Positions 10,689 to 22,152 of a stretch of 64,000 nucleotides of DNA are shown here, piece after piece. The position numbers and the translations under genes were made by a program. The stretch's first letter is position 1; every line of letters starts with the position of its first letter. The notes below the pieces were generated by a model. It searched no databases. It was not told the DNA's origin and saw only the letters and a program-made list of their open reading frames with translations. This DNA comes from Rhynchospora pubera (lineage: Eukaryota > Streptophyta > Magnoliopsida > Poales > Cyperaceae): contig CM051460.1 of NCBI GenBank assembly GCA_028095005.1, forward strand, positions 22,491,501-22,555,500. The letters run 5' to 3'.

Positions 10689-13600
10689 ATGCAATTTCTT
10701 GGAATTGCCGCGGCTTCGGGGGCCCGCGGAAAAAACAATTCCTACGAGACACTCTCCGGGCAACACGGGCTAGCATCGTGTTCCTTTCAGAGACTAAGTC
10801 CTCGAGGAGAAGGATGACGAGGTTTATGCATACAGTGCCGAACTATAATTTTTTTGTGGTGCCTGCAAGAGACACAGCAGGCGGTTTGTGCATGGCTTGG
10901 GATGGTTCAACTCAGGTTCAGGTTCTTAATTCTTCCCTTAGCTATATATGTGCAAGAGTAACGGTTAAAGACAAACCACCATGGGTCATTATAGGGGTTT
11001 ATGGGGATCCTAACCACTTCTATAGTAGGCATATTTGGGAAACCCTAATCCAACTCATAAGACTCCATGGCCGAGTTTGTTTGCTAGGTGATTTTAATGA
11101 AATTCTGGGATTGAATGAGAAATATGGTGGAAATAACCGGTTAAAACAACATACCATTGATTTTCAAGATTTTGTGTTCCAAGCGAGTTTGGTAGACATG
11201 GGATACAAGGGGCCGGCCTATACATGGACAAATAATAGAAATGTTTCTGATGCTATATACCAGAGGTTAGACCGAGTATTGGTAACACCAGATTGGTTGG
11301 AACTTTACCCTAATGCATATGTGAACCATTTGCCGATGATCCATAGTGATCACTGCCCTATCTTATTGCGTATCAAAAAACCACCGGATAGAAGAAAGGA
11401 GTTCAAGATGGAAACTTGGTGGTTCAAAGAAGCAGGGTTCCATCAGTCATGGGTGGAAAAATGGGGTCATGATACTAATCGGCCTTGGCAAGAACGGTGG
11501 GATGACATGAGGGGGAATATTCAAAGATGGGCAAGCAGTCACAGAACACCAAAGAGGAAGCTAGAGGAACTGGCAGGAAAAATTTATGAAGTACAAATGC
11601 ACCATCCAGCCGTAAGAGATCATACTTTAGAGGAGAATTTGCTGAGACAGTACAAGGTGGTAGAAGAGCAACATGAAACATATTGGAGACAGAGGAGTCG
11701 GATACAGTGGGAGGTTGGAGGGGACCGTAATACAAAATATTTTCACACTGTTGCAACAAATCGGCGGCGACACAACCTGATCACGGTCATGGAGGATGAA
11801 ACAGGCAGATTGACAGGCGATGAGAGAAAAATCAGAACCACCTTTGTCAATTATTTCCAAAACCTTTACAGCCCAACCCATGCTATAGTCGAAAACACCC
11901 CAATTAATAACCCAGCCCAAAATACCCACATAACCTTCTTCCAAGACATAAGTCAACAAATTAATCCATCAATCCCCAATTCAGCCCACCAACACCTTGT
12001 GCGCCTACCAGACTATCATGAGATCAAGCGTGTGCTGTTTCAGATGGGGCCGGATAAAAGTCCGGGTCCAGACGGCGTTACATGTCGTTTTCTACAGGAA
12101 CACTGGCCTATTTTGGGTCAAGATTTGGTTACACAGATTAGACAGATTTTTTCCACAGCTAAGGTCCCTGAAAACTGGCTTAAATGCAAGGTTGTTTTGA
12201 TACCAAAGAACAGTGAACCGTTGTCCCCAACTGACTATCGGCCAATCAGTATTGGCAATGTGATTTACAGACTTGTTATGAAGGTGGTGGCTAACCGACT
12301 TAGACCATACATGCAAAAAATCATTTCAAAAGAACAGACAGCCTTTATCTCTGGAAGATGCATCACGGACAACATAATTTTGGTCAAGGAAGCAATTCAT
12401 TCCTTTAATTCAAAAAATTTTAACCAACAAGCATTCATGCTTAAAGCAGATATTACAAAGGCGTTTGATAAGTTGGATTGGGGCTTTTTACAAGAGGCAA
12501 TGAGTTTTCTAAATGTGCCGGCAAAGATAGTAGAGATAATGTTGTTTGCTTTTAAACATGCTCAGTTAACTATACAAGTTAATGGTGCATGTGACGGGTT
12601 TATCACACCAACAAGGGGATTGCGGCAAGGATGTCCAATGTCACCTTTTTGTTTCATAATGGTGATGGAGATGCTTACACGGAGGATGAGGTTGGCACAA
12701 CAAAGAGAAGAGATGCAAGGTATAAAACTTGCCCCGAATTGTCCAACACTGACCCATGTTATTTATGCAGATGACCTCGTTTTGTTGGGGAAGGCGGATG
12801 GGGATGAAGTACAGCAACTCAATCATATCATGGAGGAGTTCGGAGGAGCATCAGGCTTAGTCATCAACCCGACAAAGTCTAAGCTATGGTTCTCAAAAAG
12901 TTGTGATGAACAAGTGGTACTGATGGTGCAAAACAGTCTTAGAGCAGACGTAGCAGGGTCGGATGAACGTTACCTGGGTGCAATCTTATCCAAGAAGAAT
13001 TGTGCAAAGAAAACTGGGGTCATGTTGCTAGAGAAATTGAAGGCTAAACTGACAGGTTGGAGGTCAAACATGCTCTCACATGCAGGACGATTAGTGCTAA
13101 TAAAATCAGTTCTGCTGACTGTACCGGTTTACTTTATGAGCGTGGAAATTCTTCCAAAGGGACTGATCAAACAAATGGAAAGCCTAATAGCAAAGTTTTT
13201 TTGGGGAAAAACCAATCAAACAAGGTACTTGTCTTTTGTTTCTTGGACAAGAATCTGTCAAGTAACAGAAAAAGGAGGATTAGGAGTAAGACAATTGAAG
13301 GTCTTTGGAGATGCATTGTTCTTTAAATTGATCTGGGGAATGATGAGTGATGAGGATAAAGTCTGGATCAAGGTCTGTAAAGGAAAATATTTCCATAACC
13401 TGGGTTTCTGGAGAGCAAATAATGTAGCAGGCTCAAGTCATATGTGGAGACAAACGGTGAAGATGAGGGATTTTTTTAAAGACAGTATCAGTTGGCAAAT
13501 AGGAAATGGTGATGGAATAGAAGCACTGTCACAGCCATGGTACTCTGGATGGCAGCCGGCGTCCCAGGCCTCTAGACAAGACAGAAGGGTAAAGGTGGCA

Positions 13601-14821
13601 GAGCTATTTGATGTTCAGACTGATCAATGGATAAAGGAGAAGGTGGTTGATCTACTAGGAGAACAAGCATACCACTCCATCATACAAAGCACTCAAAAGC
13701 CGGTGCAAGGAATAAAGGATAGGCTGATATGGGGGCATAATAAATCTGGAAAATACACAGTTAAAGAGGGTTATGAGTGCCTAGTAAAAGAAATGAATAC
13801 CCAGGTAGAGGATGTGCCTTGGAGTTATATTTGGCAGTGGAAGAATTTGACCCCAAAAGTAAGAATTTTCATGTGGAGATTGTTATCCAATGGACTACCC
13901 TTGGCACATAACATGCACATTCGAATTCAGGCCATCTCTCCAATGTGCCCGCGCTGTCATCAGGAGAATGAATATGCTGCACACTGTTTTTTTTTCTGTC
14001 AGGGGTCAAGAATGGTATGGTTTAGTGGAACACTGGGGATAAGAACTGAAAATTTGCCACTAAACATGTGTGAAGCTGTCACTTACATTACACAAAGTAT
14101 GCATGAGGAAGGGATCCGTACCTTTTGTTATACCTTATGGGAAATATGGCTTGCAAGGAATGATGCACTCTTTCAACAAAAACCTTTTGATCCTGTGGTG
14201 GTAGGCAGAAAAGTCGGTCTATGGGTCAACGACACTGGCAGGGAGGAGAGAGTTAATGCAGTTGCAGTGGAAGAGCAAAGACTTGTGCCGTATGATTTCA
14301 TATCACCTGGATGGCAAGTTCTAGTTGATGCATCGTGGGATACACATCATAAAGCAGGCACTGGTATTCTGATATACCATAATGGGGTGTTGGATTTCAT
14401 AGGAATGGAGAGTCAAACATCAAACGATCCGTTTCAGGCAGAAGCAGTGGCACTGGACAAAGCAGTGCAATGGGTTTATGACCTGTCTCATCAACAGGAG
14501 AATGAGGTAGTACAAATTTTCTCTGACTGCCTCAACTTAATCACGATTCTAGAAGATGGTGACATGGAAAATGTTCCTTCATGGAGGGCAAGACCTGAAG
14601 TGGCTAACATATCAAGAAGATTGGAACAGTTCAGAGGAAGAATTCTCATGCAGCATGTTAGAAGAGAAGCGATTCAGCAAGCCCACAACCTGGCCAATCA
14701 AGCTAGAAGGACAGATGTAAATTATCTAGGAATTCCAACAGCCGCACTTATGGTTGAGCATAACATTGGAATGCATATCGACAAGAGGTTTTACCAGCAG
14801 GTTCAGGAAAGACCACCATAG
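10685..14821 (+). CDS. LINE ORF2: endonuclease / reverse transcriptase / RNase H
   Basis: This 1,378-residue protein nicks target DNA and reverse-transcribes the element RNA. Domains in order: an apurinic-type endonuclease (residues 1-230: ISWNCRG, LSETK, GDFNE, HSDHCP); a reverse transcriptase (about 450-730: SPGPDG, then the catalytic YADDLVLL near 693); a zf-RVT Cys/His domain (about 1050-1110: CPRCHQENEYAAHC); and a C-terminal RNase H (about 1210-1330: VDASWD, FQAEAVAL, FSDC supply the acidic residues). The C-terminal RNase H is typical of plant L1 lineages. All catalytic motifs are present and there is no frameshift or stop. It starts at the ATG overlapping the ORF1 stop, suggesting reinitiation. 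Confidence 0.96.
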   Translation: MNAISWNCRGFGGPRKKQFLRDTLRATRASIVFLSETKSSRRRMTRFMHTVPNYNFFVVPARDTAGGLCMAWDGSTQVQVLNSSLSYICARVTVKDKPPWVIIGVYGDPNHFYSRHIWETLIQLIRLHGRVCLLGDFNEILGLNEKYGGNNRLKQHTIDFQDFVFQASLVDMGYKGPAYTWTNNRNVSDAIYQRLDRVLVTPDWLELYPNAYVNHLPMIHSDHCPILLRIKKPPDRRKEFKMETWWFKEAGFHQSWVEKWGHDTNRPWQERWDDMRGNIQRWASSHRTPKRKLEELAGKIYEVQMHHPAVRDHTLEENLLRQYKVVEEQHETYWRQRSRIQWEVGGDRNTKYFHTVATNRRRHNLITVMEDETGRLTGDERKIRTTFVNYFQNLYSPTHAIVENTPINNPAQNTHITFFQDISQQINPSIPNSAHQHLVRLPDYHEIKRVLFQMGPDKSPGPDGVTCRFLQEHWPILGQDLVTQIRQIFSTAKVPENWLKCKVVLIPKNSEPLSPTDYRPISIGNVIYRLVMKVVANRLRPYMQKIISKEQTAFISGRCITDNIILVKEAIHSFNSKNFNQQAFMLKADITKAFDKLDWGFLQEAMSFLNVPAKIVEIMLFAFKHAQLTIQVNGACDGFITPTRGLRQGCPMSPFCFIMVMEMLTRRMRLAQQREEMQGIKLAPNCPTLTHVIYADDLVLLGKADGDEVQQLNHIMEEFGGASGLVINPTKSKLWFSKSCDEQVVLMVQNSLRADVAGSDERYLGAILSKKNCAKKTGVMLLEKLKAKLTGWRSNMLSHAGRLVLIKSVLLTVPVYFMSVEILPKGLIKQMESLIAKFFWGKTNQTRYLSFVSWTRICQVTEKGGLGVRQLKVFGDALFFKLIWGMMSDEDKVWIKVCKGKYFHNLGFWRANNVAGSSHMWRQTVKMRDFFKDSISWQIGNGDGIEALSQPWYSGWQPASQASRQDRRVKVAELFDVQTDQWIKEKVVDLLGEQAYHSIIQSTQKPVQGIKDRLIWGHNKSGKYTVKEGYECLVKEMNTQVEDVPWSYIWQWKNLTPKVRIFMWRLLSNGLPLAHNMHIRIQAISPMCPRCHQENEYAAHCFFFCQGSRMVWFSGTLGIRTENLPLNMCEAVTYITQSMHEEGIRTFCYTLWEIWLARNDALFQQKPFDPVVVGRKVGLWVNDTGREERVNAVAVEEQRLVPYDFISPGWQVLVDASWDTHHKAGTGILIYHNGVLDFIGMESQTSNDPFQAEAVALDKAVQWVYDLSHQQENEVVQIFSDCLNLITILEDGDMENVPSWRARPEVANISRRLEQFRGRILMQHVRREAIQQAHNLANQARRTDVNYLGIPTAALMVEHNIGMHIDKRFYQQVQERPP

Positions 14822-15100
14822 TTTTGCTTTTTCCTTTTTCTTGGGACCCCAGTAAACCCTCAGTTGTTGGTTGTTTTTCTTTGTCGTAGAAGTTGATTTG
14901 GTTTTATTTTCTTTGTAGTTTTTATTTCCTGTAGTAGTGTTTTCTTTTTTACTGTTTTTTCTTCTCAGAGGGATAGGTTAGTATGGGGTCTCTGCTAAAG
15001 TAGTATGCAATGAGCTGAAACTCTTTTGTGTAAGTTACTTATTGTGTTAATGATTAGCCTACGGGCAGTTCATCAAAAAAAAGAAAACCGAGAGAAGTGC

Positions 15101-16240
15101 TATTTTTTTCTCTGGAAAAGATAAGACATGATATATGTTATTACTACAATGCCCTTCGTACCGCTGCCTGTGCTCCCCTCTTGTTTTGTCGTTATCTTTT
15201 CGACACGTCATCCTTTGGTCAGCCGTCCGATTGGAAGCGTCTGCAAAATTTGAACGGACTAGATTATCTGATAGACGCTGAGCCTATATCAATAATGGCC
15301 GTTACCGCGTTTAAAGTCCAAATAAAAGATAGACGATGCACATGAATAGCCCCAAAATAATATCCGAATTCTAACAGAAATTATGAACATGATATTTAAT
15401 TGATCGATTATAAAAATAATTTTTAATTTTAAAATATTTGTAACATAACTTATAATATATATTAAAATAATTTAATAAATTTACCAAAATTTTAGCATTG
15501 TTCATCAAATGAATTAAAATTTTGTGATGGTCATATTTAACAATCTCTAATGAAATACTAAATGACACTAGATTTAATGGAACTTCTTATGCTATTGATT
15601 GATAAGTCCAACAAGGCTATCCAAAATTTATTATTTTAAAATTCTTCTCACTGAATTTTAAATCTTTTGACAAGCTCGTCAAAGTAATTTATTGCTAGTA
15701 GAACCCGATCTTATGTAATCCTAAAAATACAATCTACTTCATTTAGTAATATTATTATCAATAATCTTTCAAAGTTGGTTAAACTAATATCATTGGTTAT
15801 TGACCGCTAATAAAAATATTCCTTATTTATCTACTTGTTCGGTAATGTCAACACTATATCATTCCAATTACACATAAAAATGTTCTGATCAGAAAGAAAA
15901 AAGAAAAATAAAGGCATTGCACTATCGTTTGCTAAAAAATCTTTCTATAAAATAAATTATGTTTTACTTATATTTTTACTCAATAGAAGTCATAAACTAA
16001 TTCCTAATTATTCATCACAAAATTCTGGCAAGATATGGAAATCCTGCCGGGTGCAATTCGGTGTACAAAATTTTTTCCCTCAACCAAACTGCGCAGAGCA
16101 CCTTAAATTACAATACGTAAAGAGCCAATGGGGAGCCATGCACCAAACTCCAAAACCAGTGGCGATTTTGTAAATTTCGAATATTCCAAAGGGCAAAGTA
16201 GAGAGAGAGAAAGAGCCTTATCCACAACGCCCCTTCTTTT
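15101..16240. other. Intergenic DNA upstream of the S40-like gene
   Basis: 15101-15340 is moderately GC-rich and continuous with the sequence left of the LINE. The remainder is AT-rich. No coding region is seen. The last few hundred bases are presumably the S40-like promoter. Confidence 0.4.
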
Positions 16241-16245
16241 CCTTC

Positions 16246-16253
16246 TATAAAAA
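16246..16253 (+). promoter_or_regulatory. TATA box of the S40-like gene
   Basis: TATAAAAA lies 159 bp before the start codon, just after a GA-rich and pyrimidine-rich stretch. This is a normal plant core-promoter distance for a leader of about 130 nt. Confidence 0.7.
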
Positions 16254-16411
16254 CCACACCAAACCCCTCTAACGAGAAGAAACTAAGCCGCAGATTAATT
16301 ACCTTTTTTAAATTTTTTAATTAATTAAGTTTCTTTCTCTACTCTTCAAATATCAATCAAATTATCAAAGGCTTCAAATCGAAAACGAAGGTTATACCAA
16401 TCCGAAAGAAA

Positions 16412-16909
16412 ATGGCAGGAAGGAACCGATCCATGTTGAAGCAAGCGTCCCGGTTCTTCTCGCCGGTACAGAACCCAGTACGTTCCACCCGGGTCGACTC
16501 GGAAGAGTTTGACGAGTCTGACATCTGGGGCCAGTCTGTTGAGCCGGTCCCCGGTGACTTCTCTAGTCCGATCCAGGCAACCCCCCGTGCGAAAACCAAA
16601 TCAGACCGACGTAGTACCAGCACCGGTACGGGTACTGGCCCGGCGTCTCTGCCGGTCAACATACCGGACTGGTCGAAGATACTCGGCAACGAGTATAAGA
16701 ATAGCGTCGGGGCCAGAGAGTGGGAGGTGGATGATGACGACGTGGCTGGGGAGTTAGAGACCGGCACGTGGGTCCCGCCGCATGAGATGGTGTACCGAAA
16801 CCGGGCCATGTCGTTCTCGGTGCACGAAGGAGTCGGTAGAACTCTCAAGGGAAGGGATTTGAGCCGCCTTCGTAATGCAATTTGGGAAAAGACGGGGTTT
16901 CAAGACTAA
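16412..16909 (+). CDS. S40-like senescence regulator (DUF584)
   Basis: An intronless gene for a 165-residue protein of the plant S40/DUF584 family. These are small nuclear or cytoplasmic proteins linked to leaf senescence and stress responses, with no known enzymatic activity. Family hallmarks are visible: the acidic ESDIWG motif near the N terminus (about residues 33-40), a polar middle, WVPPHEMV (about 120-128), and the conserved C terminus GRDLSRLRNAIWEKTGF. Length and lack of introns are usual for the family. The ATG is the first in the transcript after the TATA box. Base composition is clearly more GC-rich than its surroundings. Paralogue identity cannot be set from sequence alone. Confidence 0.92.
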   Translation: MAGRNRSMLKQASRFFSPVQNPVRSTRVDSEEFDESDIWGQSVEPVPGDFSSPIQATPRAKTKSDRRSTSTGTGTGPASLPVNIPDWSKILGNEYKNSVGAREWEVDDDDVAGELETGTWVPPHEMVYRNRAMSFSVHEGVGRTLKGRDLSRLRNAIWEKTGFQD

Positions 16910-18295
16910 TTTTGGTTATTAGTTAATTAATTAATTAATGATGATCAGTGGGTATTTATTATTCTCAGAGAAAGAGAGAGAGAGATTTGATGCGGTATAG
17001 AGGAAAGGGAATTAAAGTATGGAATATTTTATATGGGGGTTAGTTCTGTTAGATTCTTCTTTGTTTCTACTTTTTTTTCTTTTTACTTTTTTTTTCTTTA
17101 ACTTGTTTGGACATTGCTTAGGACTTTTTGGTTTGATTGGGTTAAAGAGGATCTTGAATATTTTTCTAACCTAGAGAGAATTAAATTTAATGCTGTATTT
17201 TTTATCCCTATCTTGGACCTAGAATGAAATTTTTTCATTAATTGCAGAACATTTTTTTTCTTAATGCATAATAACACTTATTCCTCTCTTTTTTTTTTTT
17301 TTGCAAGAAAAAAGTAAACGATGTTAGTCATGTGACCCAATCTTATACAATGACACTTGAGCTTAAAATACGCAGAAGATAAGTTTTAATTTATATTAAT
17401 TGCAATTTGAATTTGGAAAGGGATGTTTGGTATAAAATATTTATTAAAAAAGATGAAAAGATATAGTCACCCTTTGTCTGCATGTAGAGGTGCAAATATG
17501 GTTTGATTTCGCTTTCATTTTTTTACTGCAAATTTCTGTAATTATCTACGCTATTTTATTGCTTTTTTTTTTTTTTGAAACTTAAACGCCCGTAGGCAGC
17601 TATTTTATTGCTTGGATAATATAAGAGGTACAAGTGTAAGCGTATAAACCAAGAATATCCTCTCTCTGGTGGAAGAACTTAAAATTACTTTTTTCCTTTT
17701 GTACTTATTTCCTATCTTTATTTCTCTCTCTTCCTTTTAACCTAGTTTGACTGTTTGATTGGTATTGACAGAAGTCCCTGTCTGCTGCTTTTATTCGCTA
17801 CAATGTAATTATAGAACGGTTCTATTATATAGACGTGTCATTTAACTCAATAGTCAATATCAATATCATACAATTTTTCTAAAAAAATTAAAATAATTTA
17901 AAAGTGTGATTACCCGTCGGATGACTTAAAATATAGTAAATTGTTTTCACAATTATATCTCGTGATGACAATTGAGACCAAGTTCTCTAAAAATTGAATT
18001 ATTAATAAATGTTTACAAATGTTACGTCCGTATACAAATTGATCCAATAGGCTGGGCTATGTTGAGTTGGCATGAAGTCCGGATCCGACGTGTCGTTTCA
18101 ATAATTGAATCAACTCTCGTCACTATAAACCATCAGCCCAGAAATTCAGGCCCAATCTGCTCAGCGACAGTCTCATCCAAGGCAGACGCCTATTTGCTAT
18201 ATTATTATTTTTTTTTCAATTGTAAATTATGCATTTTAATAATAAAGTTAATAAAATAAATTAGATAGGAAAATAATTTAAAATGATCAAATTAT
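16910..18295. other. S40-like 3' UTR and AT-rich intergenic DNA
   Basis: The first few hundred bases are presumably 3' UTR: T-rich, with a GA dinucleotide run near 16971-16986. Beyond that I see no gene or structured repeat. Confidence 0.4.
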
Positions 18296-18298
18296 TTA

Positions 18299-18500
18299 GG
18301 TCCTGATCAAAATTCCATTTTTTTAACATGGGATTTCATTTCATTTCATTTCGTTAAAAAATTCTTGATGAAAATAAAAGAATCTGATGTCATTTGGTTG
18401 GAATTCCCATGGAATTAGATCCAACGAAATCCTATAAAATCAATTCTTATTGAATTGAAATGAAATGATATTCCACGTAAACATCATATTGATCAGGGCC
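18299..18500. mobile_element. Tourist-like MITE, GGCCCTGATCAA family (TSD TTA)
   Basis: A 202-bp element has ends GGTCCTGATCAA and, inverted, GGCCCTGATCAA, with the 3-bp TSD TTA on both sides (18296-18298, 18501-18503), as expected for PIF/Harbinger. It is rich in ATTTC / GAAAT repeats. A second copy lies at 37902-38081. Confidence 0.85.
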
Positions 18501-18503
18501 TTA

Positions 18504-20057
18504 ATAAATTAAAAAAACATTGTAGATATCTTTACTATGATCTATTGTTTATCTATGAAATTTGATGACGTTTGATAATTGATTGGTTACTTATTGAGTT
18601 GTTTGCAAAATTAGTTGATTAATTTTTATCAGCACTTTTTCCAATGAAGGAACGAATTCTAAATTGTATTAATTTTGATTGAAAACTATCTAAAACATAA
18701 GAAACATTTTTTTAAATTAAAACTTACAATTAACTGACTAAAAAATAATATGAGAAAAAGAAAAATCAGTATAGTTCAACCAATGCAACGATAATAAAAA
18801 AAATAAAAATAAAAGTAATAATTCTACGAGATCAGATTGAACCTCAGGATAAGGCCCCAACCCATGCACAATCACTCAAGCCCACGCCGAAGTACGCGTA
18901 AAAAGAAAAAAAAAATAAATAAACAAAAAAAATAATTTTAAGAGCGGACGGAAATGGGATGAAGTCGATAGCGTCATCCTTAAAACTTTTATAATATAAA
19001 CTCGCAAAAGAACAGAGATAAAGAGGAACAACTTCGTATGTCATTCCAGCTCTCTAAATTAAGATTTGCGTAATTTATAGTATCATAGCGGGCCATGTAG
19101 ATTATCAATTAGTGAGGTGGAATATATTATATATATATATAATATATTCATATAGCAGTAGTATGAGATTAAGGCTCGAAATCACATTACCTTGAATATA
19201 GTACGGATCACCAAATAAATTCGCAACGAGTGAAATGAATCATCTGTTATAAACTTTTTAAAATAAAAATAAAATTTCAAAAACGACCATGTGTTTCAAT
19301 GACCTGCATAGTTGCAACAATTTCAATGCACTAAAACCTGTAAATTCTTTCAAATTTGCGTGAGACGTTGTATAAAAAAAAATTACCATTTGAAGCGCGA
19401 CCATTGACTTTTTTAAATTAGACTTCTGCCATTGTAAGGGGAGGTGCTTCGGGCAACTGGATTTTTTTTTAACAAAATAATTTTTTTCTAAATGTCTAAA
19501 TTATCCTTAGTATCAATTAAGATCTATTAATTACCGCTCAAAATTTCTCCTAATTACGTTTTTCCATTTTTCTTTCTTAAATATCGTAACAGGAGTTGAT
19601 GATCAAAGAACACAACACTTTTAGTTTGATTTTGTTATGTTTATTCCTTCTGCTTGTATCTGAGTTCATAACTTATAATTTCTAAAGAAGATAACAACCC
19701 GGCATAACAACTACCATTGTGCTAGATGCTTGTAAAAGAAATAAAGAATTTTCCATTCCAAATGTTGAGACATGACAACGCTAGCTTGAGGGCATTTTAG
19801 GCTCCCTTTTAGTAACGTAAATCCTCAAATAATTGTAGGCGAATAATAGGCTTTATGTATAGGCACATAAATCTAGGGTCATGCCACAAAGTTATCTTCG
19901 TTGATTGGTTGGTTTGAAAGTCACAAGCAACAGCGAAAGGTTTTTAATAAATTTGTTGTCCTTTTGTTTCCAGTCTATTCAAATCCCTGAATATTTCCAT
20001 TTGTTCGACGATGTCAACTATCAAGCTGAGTCCTGTTTTAAGAATGAATATCAACCT
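18504..20057. other. AT-rich intergenic DNA
   Basis: No gene is recognisable. A short AT dinucleotide tract lies near 19125-19145. Confidence 0.4.
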
Positions 20058-20060
20058 ATT

Positions 20061-20217
20061 GACTCCGTTTGGATAGGTGTGGGAAGAAGGAAAGAAGGAA
20101 AGAAGTAGGAAGAAATATTGAAAAGTGTGTAATTTTGTGAAGAGTTTGAATTGTTTATAATTTTTTTTCTTCCTTCTTCCTTCTTTCTCCTTCTTCTTCT
20201 CTCATCCAAACGGAGGC
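20061..20217. mobile_element. Tourist/PIF-Harbinger-like MITE (TSD ATT)
   Basis: A 157-bp relative of 2832-2990. Ends are GACTCCGTTTGGAT and, inverted, GCCTCCGTTTGGAT, flanked by ATT at 20058-20060 and 20218-20220. It has the same TTTTGTGAAGAGTTTG core and GAAGGA / TTCCTTC arms. Confidence 0.78.
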
Positions 20218-20220
20218 ATT

Positions 20221-21810
20221 AAGAATAGAATAGCAATAGGTGATAGATTGACTATATAGAATTTAAACAAAAAAAAAATTTGAGGACATGTTTCTAGAAT
20301 TAGTTGTTTAAAGTAAAAATAAAGTGTGCTAACAATTATACCCGCTCGCTCATCTATCATAGCATGCAACATCGTCTCTCATTATATTCTATAAATTAAA
20401 TTTATAGTTTTACATTTTTGAAGGTTTAGACATGATTCGTAATTAATTTTGTGCTTAACAAAACAGATTAAGAACTGGAGCAATACGATAGTATTTTTTT
20501 TTTTTTTTTGGATACACTATAGGTAGCGACTACTTAAGTACCTAGTATGGAGCAATCCGATAGTTGATTGATTTAGTTCTTTAATTCTCAAAAAAAAGCC
20601 AACTTTATAATCCATACATTTTAAATTTTTAATTTCCTTATTATCTTTCTTTTGTTAATTCGTTTAATTGCAAACGTCATTTCAAGTACACGTAAAAGAC
20701 CACTTAAATTAACATTTACATAATAAAAGAGAAAAAAAAGTTCGTGTTGATAAACATTTTAATTGGAGCTATTTTATATTTCGAGAAAGAAATGACGTGA
20801 TGATTTAGGTATCCAAAAAGAATGATAAATTCTTTTGAAATTTTCTGCGTGCAAACACGCTTCCATTTAGCTGAAACTGGAGAGGAGAAGATCACAGTTG
20901 AAAAGGACGCTTTATTATTCCCGCTAATGGTTTGATTAGCTTTATGAAAGATGAGACATTGGTGCTTACAGGAATCTAAACCATTCCGACTAAAACCTCT
21001 GTTTTACAAATTGACAAGTTGCTTTGTTCGTTTCAAGTAAACTTTTCACGAGTTAAAAATTGCGGACCACATGAAGAAGCACCATTGCGTCATTTCCCAT
21101 AACTTAATTAATGCTGGCAAAAACACTTTTCGGTACGAATTTTGAAAAGGTAAATTTGCTTAGGCTTTTGGTGGTCAATGAGGGAGCCAAAAGTTATCCC
21201 CATATAAATGATCTAATATAGCTCCAAGGCAATCAGGAAAATAGCATTCTTCTTTTGTATCGCCTTTTCTTTTCTTTATTAGTTGTAGACTTGTAGTTGT
21301 AGGTAAGATTTAAGATAGAAAATGTGCTTAACGTCTCTGTTTATTATTGAAATTGCATGATTTTGAAAATCCAACACCCATTTTTTTCTCCTTATTTTAA
21401 TATTTTAAGAATTATTTTGTGTTCACGAGCTTAAGTATGGTGCTCTCTTTCTTAGTTCAGTGATTTGAATCGTTATTTTCATCAACTTAATTACTTCCAC
21501 ATTTGGTGAATTTTTTTAGTGACGCAATTCCTCGAGAGAAAAAAGCATAATATTTTACTTTGAACGAGTACACCTTTTAGGTGTCCTTTACATGGCCTGC
21601 TTTTGACCTTTTAGGTGCCCTTTACATGGGGTACAGAAAGCAGACCAAAAGAAGACAAAGGCCTTAACTTATTAGAGTGCTTTATATCGGGCCCATCTCT
21701 TGAGACAGTTTACTTTGTAATCATTTTGCCAAAGCCCATATCTTGGTCAGAACTCAGAACCATACTTCCGGTTCTATTACTATTATTCAATTTATAAATT
21801 TTATATATAT
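20221..21810. other. AT-rich intergenic DNA
   Basis: No gene is recognisable. A 25-bp near-perfect direct repeat containing CCTTTTAGGTG(T/C)CCTTTACATGG lies around 21570-21630. Confidence 0.4.
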
Positions 21811-22152
21811 GAGAATATCTATGGTACATAGTACATACTAATGTACCGAAACTGACGTACATATTGATCCAAATATTTAGATCTACTTCAAAATAATCGA
21901 TTCATCGATTCAAACTGTCCTATATTGTCTCTTTATTGAAATATTTTTGTCGTCCAGTATTTTTTAACGGTTTAGAAAAAAATAGATTAATAATTTTTCT
22001 AAAATTAAAAAGATAAAATTTGGTTAGGAAAGAGATTACAATAGGGAGATTATTTTGTACGCTTTGGATCGGTCATTTTGAAGCAATTCTAAGAGTTCGG
22101 GTCAGCATGTACCAAAACTCCGGTACATTAGTATGCGCAATAGATATTCTCT
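21811..22152. repeat. MITE-like element with inverted ends (AGAATATCTAT)
   Basis: The left end gagaatatctatgg, followed by catactaatgtaccg, is repeated inverted at the right end (22105-22152). That gives a 342-bp AT-rich element with about 35 bp of imperfect terminal repeat. I could not identify a convincing target duplication, so the superfamily is open. Confidence 0.55.

Larger units (their letters stand above)
6627..15082 (+). mobile_element. Full-length L1-type LINE retrotransposon with 18-bp TSD
   Basis: The 18-bp sequence gaaaaccgagagaagtgc occurs at 6609-6626 and again at 15083-15100, directly after a short A-run (CATCAAAAAAAAG), which is the expected 3' end of a target-primed LINE insertion. 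Between the repeats lie a 5' UTR (6627-8222, interrupted by a hAT element), ORF1 (8223-10688), ORF2 (10685-14821) and a 260-bp T-rich 3' UTR. Both ORFs are open from end to end. The TSD is perfect, so the insertion looks young and the element may be competent. Confidence 0.95.

Noticed and set aside
16357..16848. Long antisense open frame over the S40-like gene
   Set aside because: A shadow of the GC-rich S40-like coding sequence on the other strand, with no similarity to known proteins.
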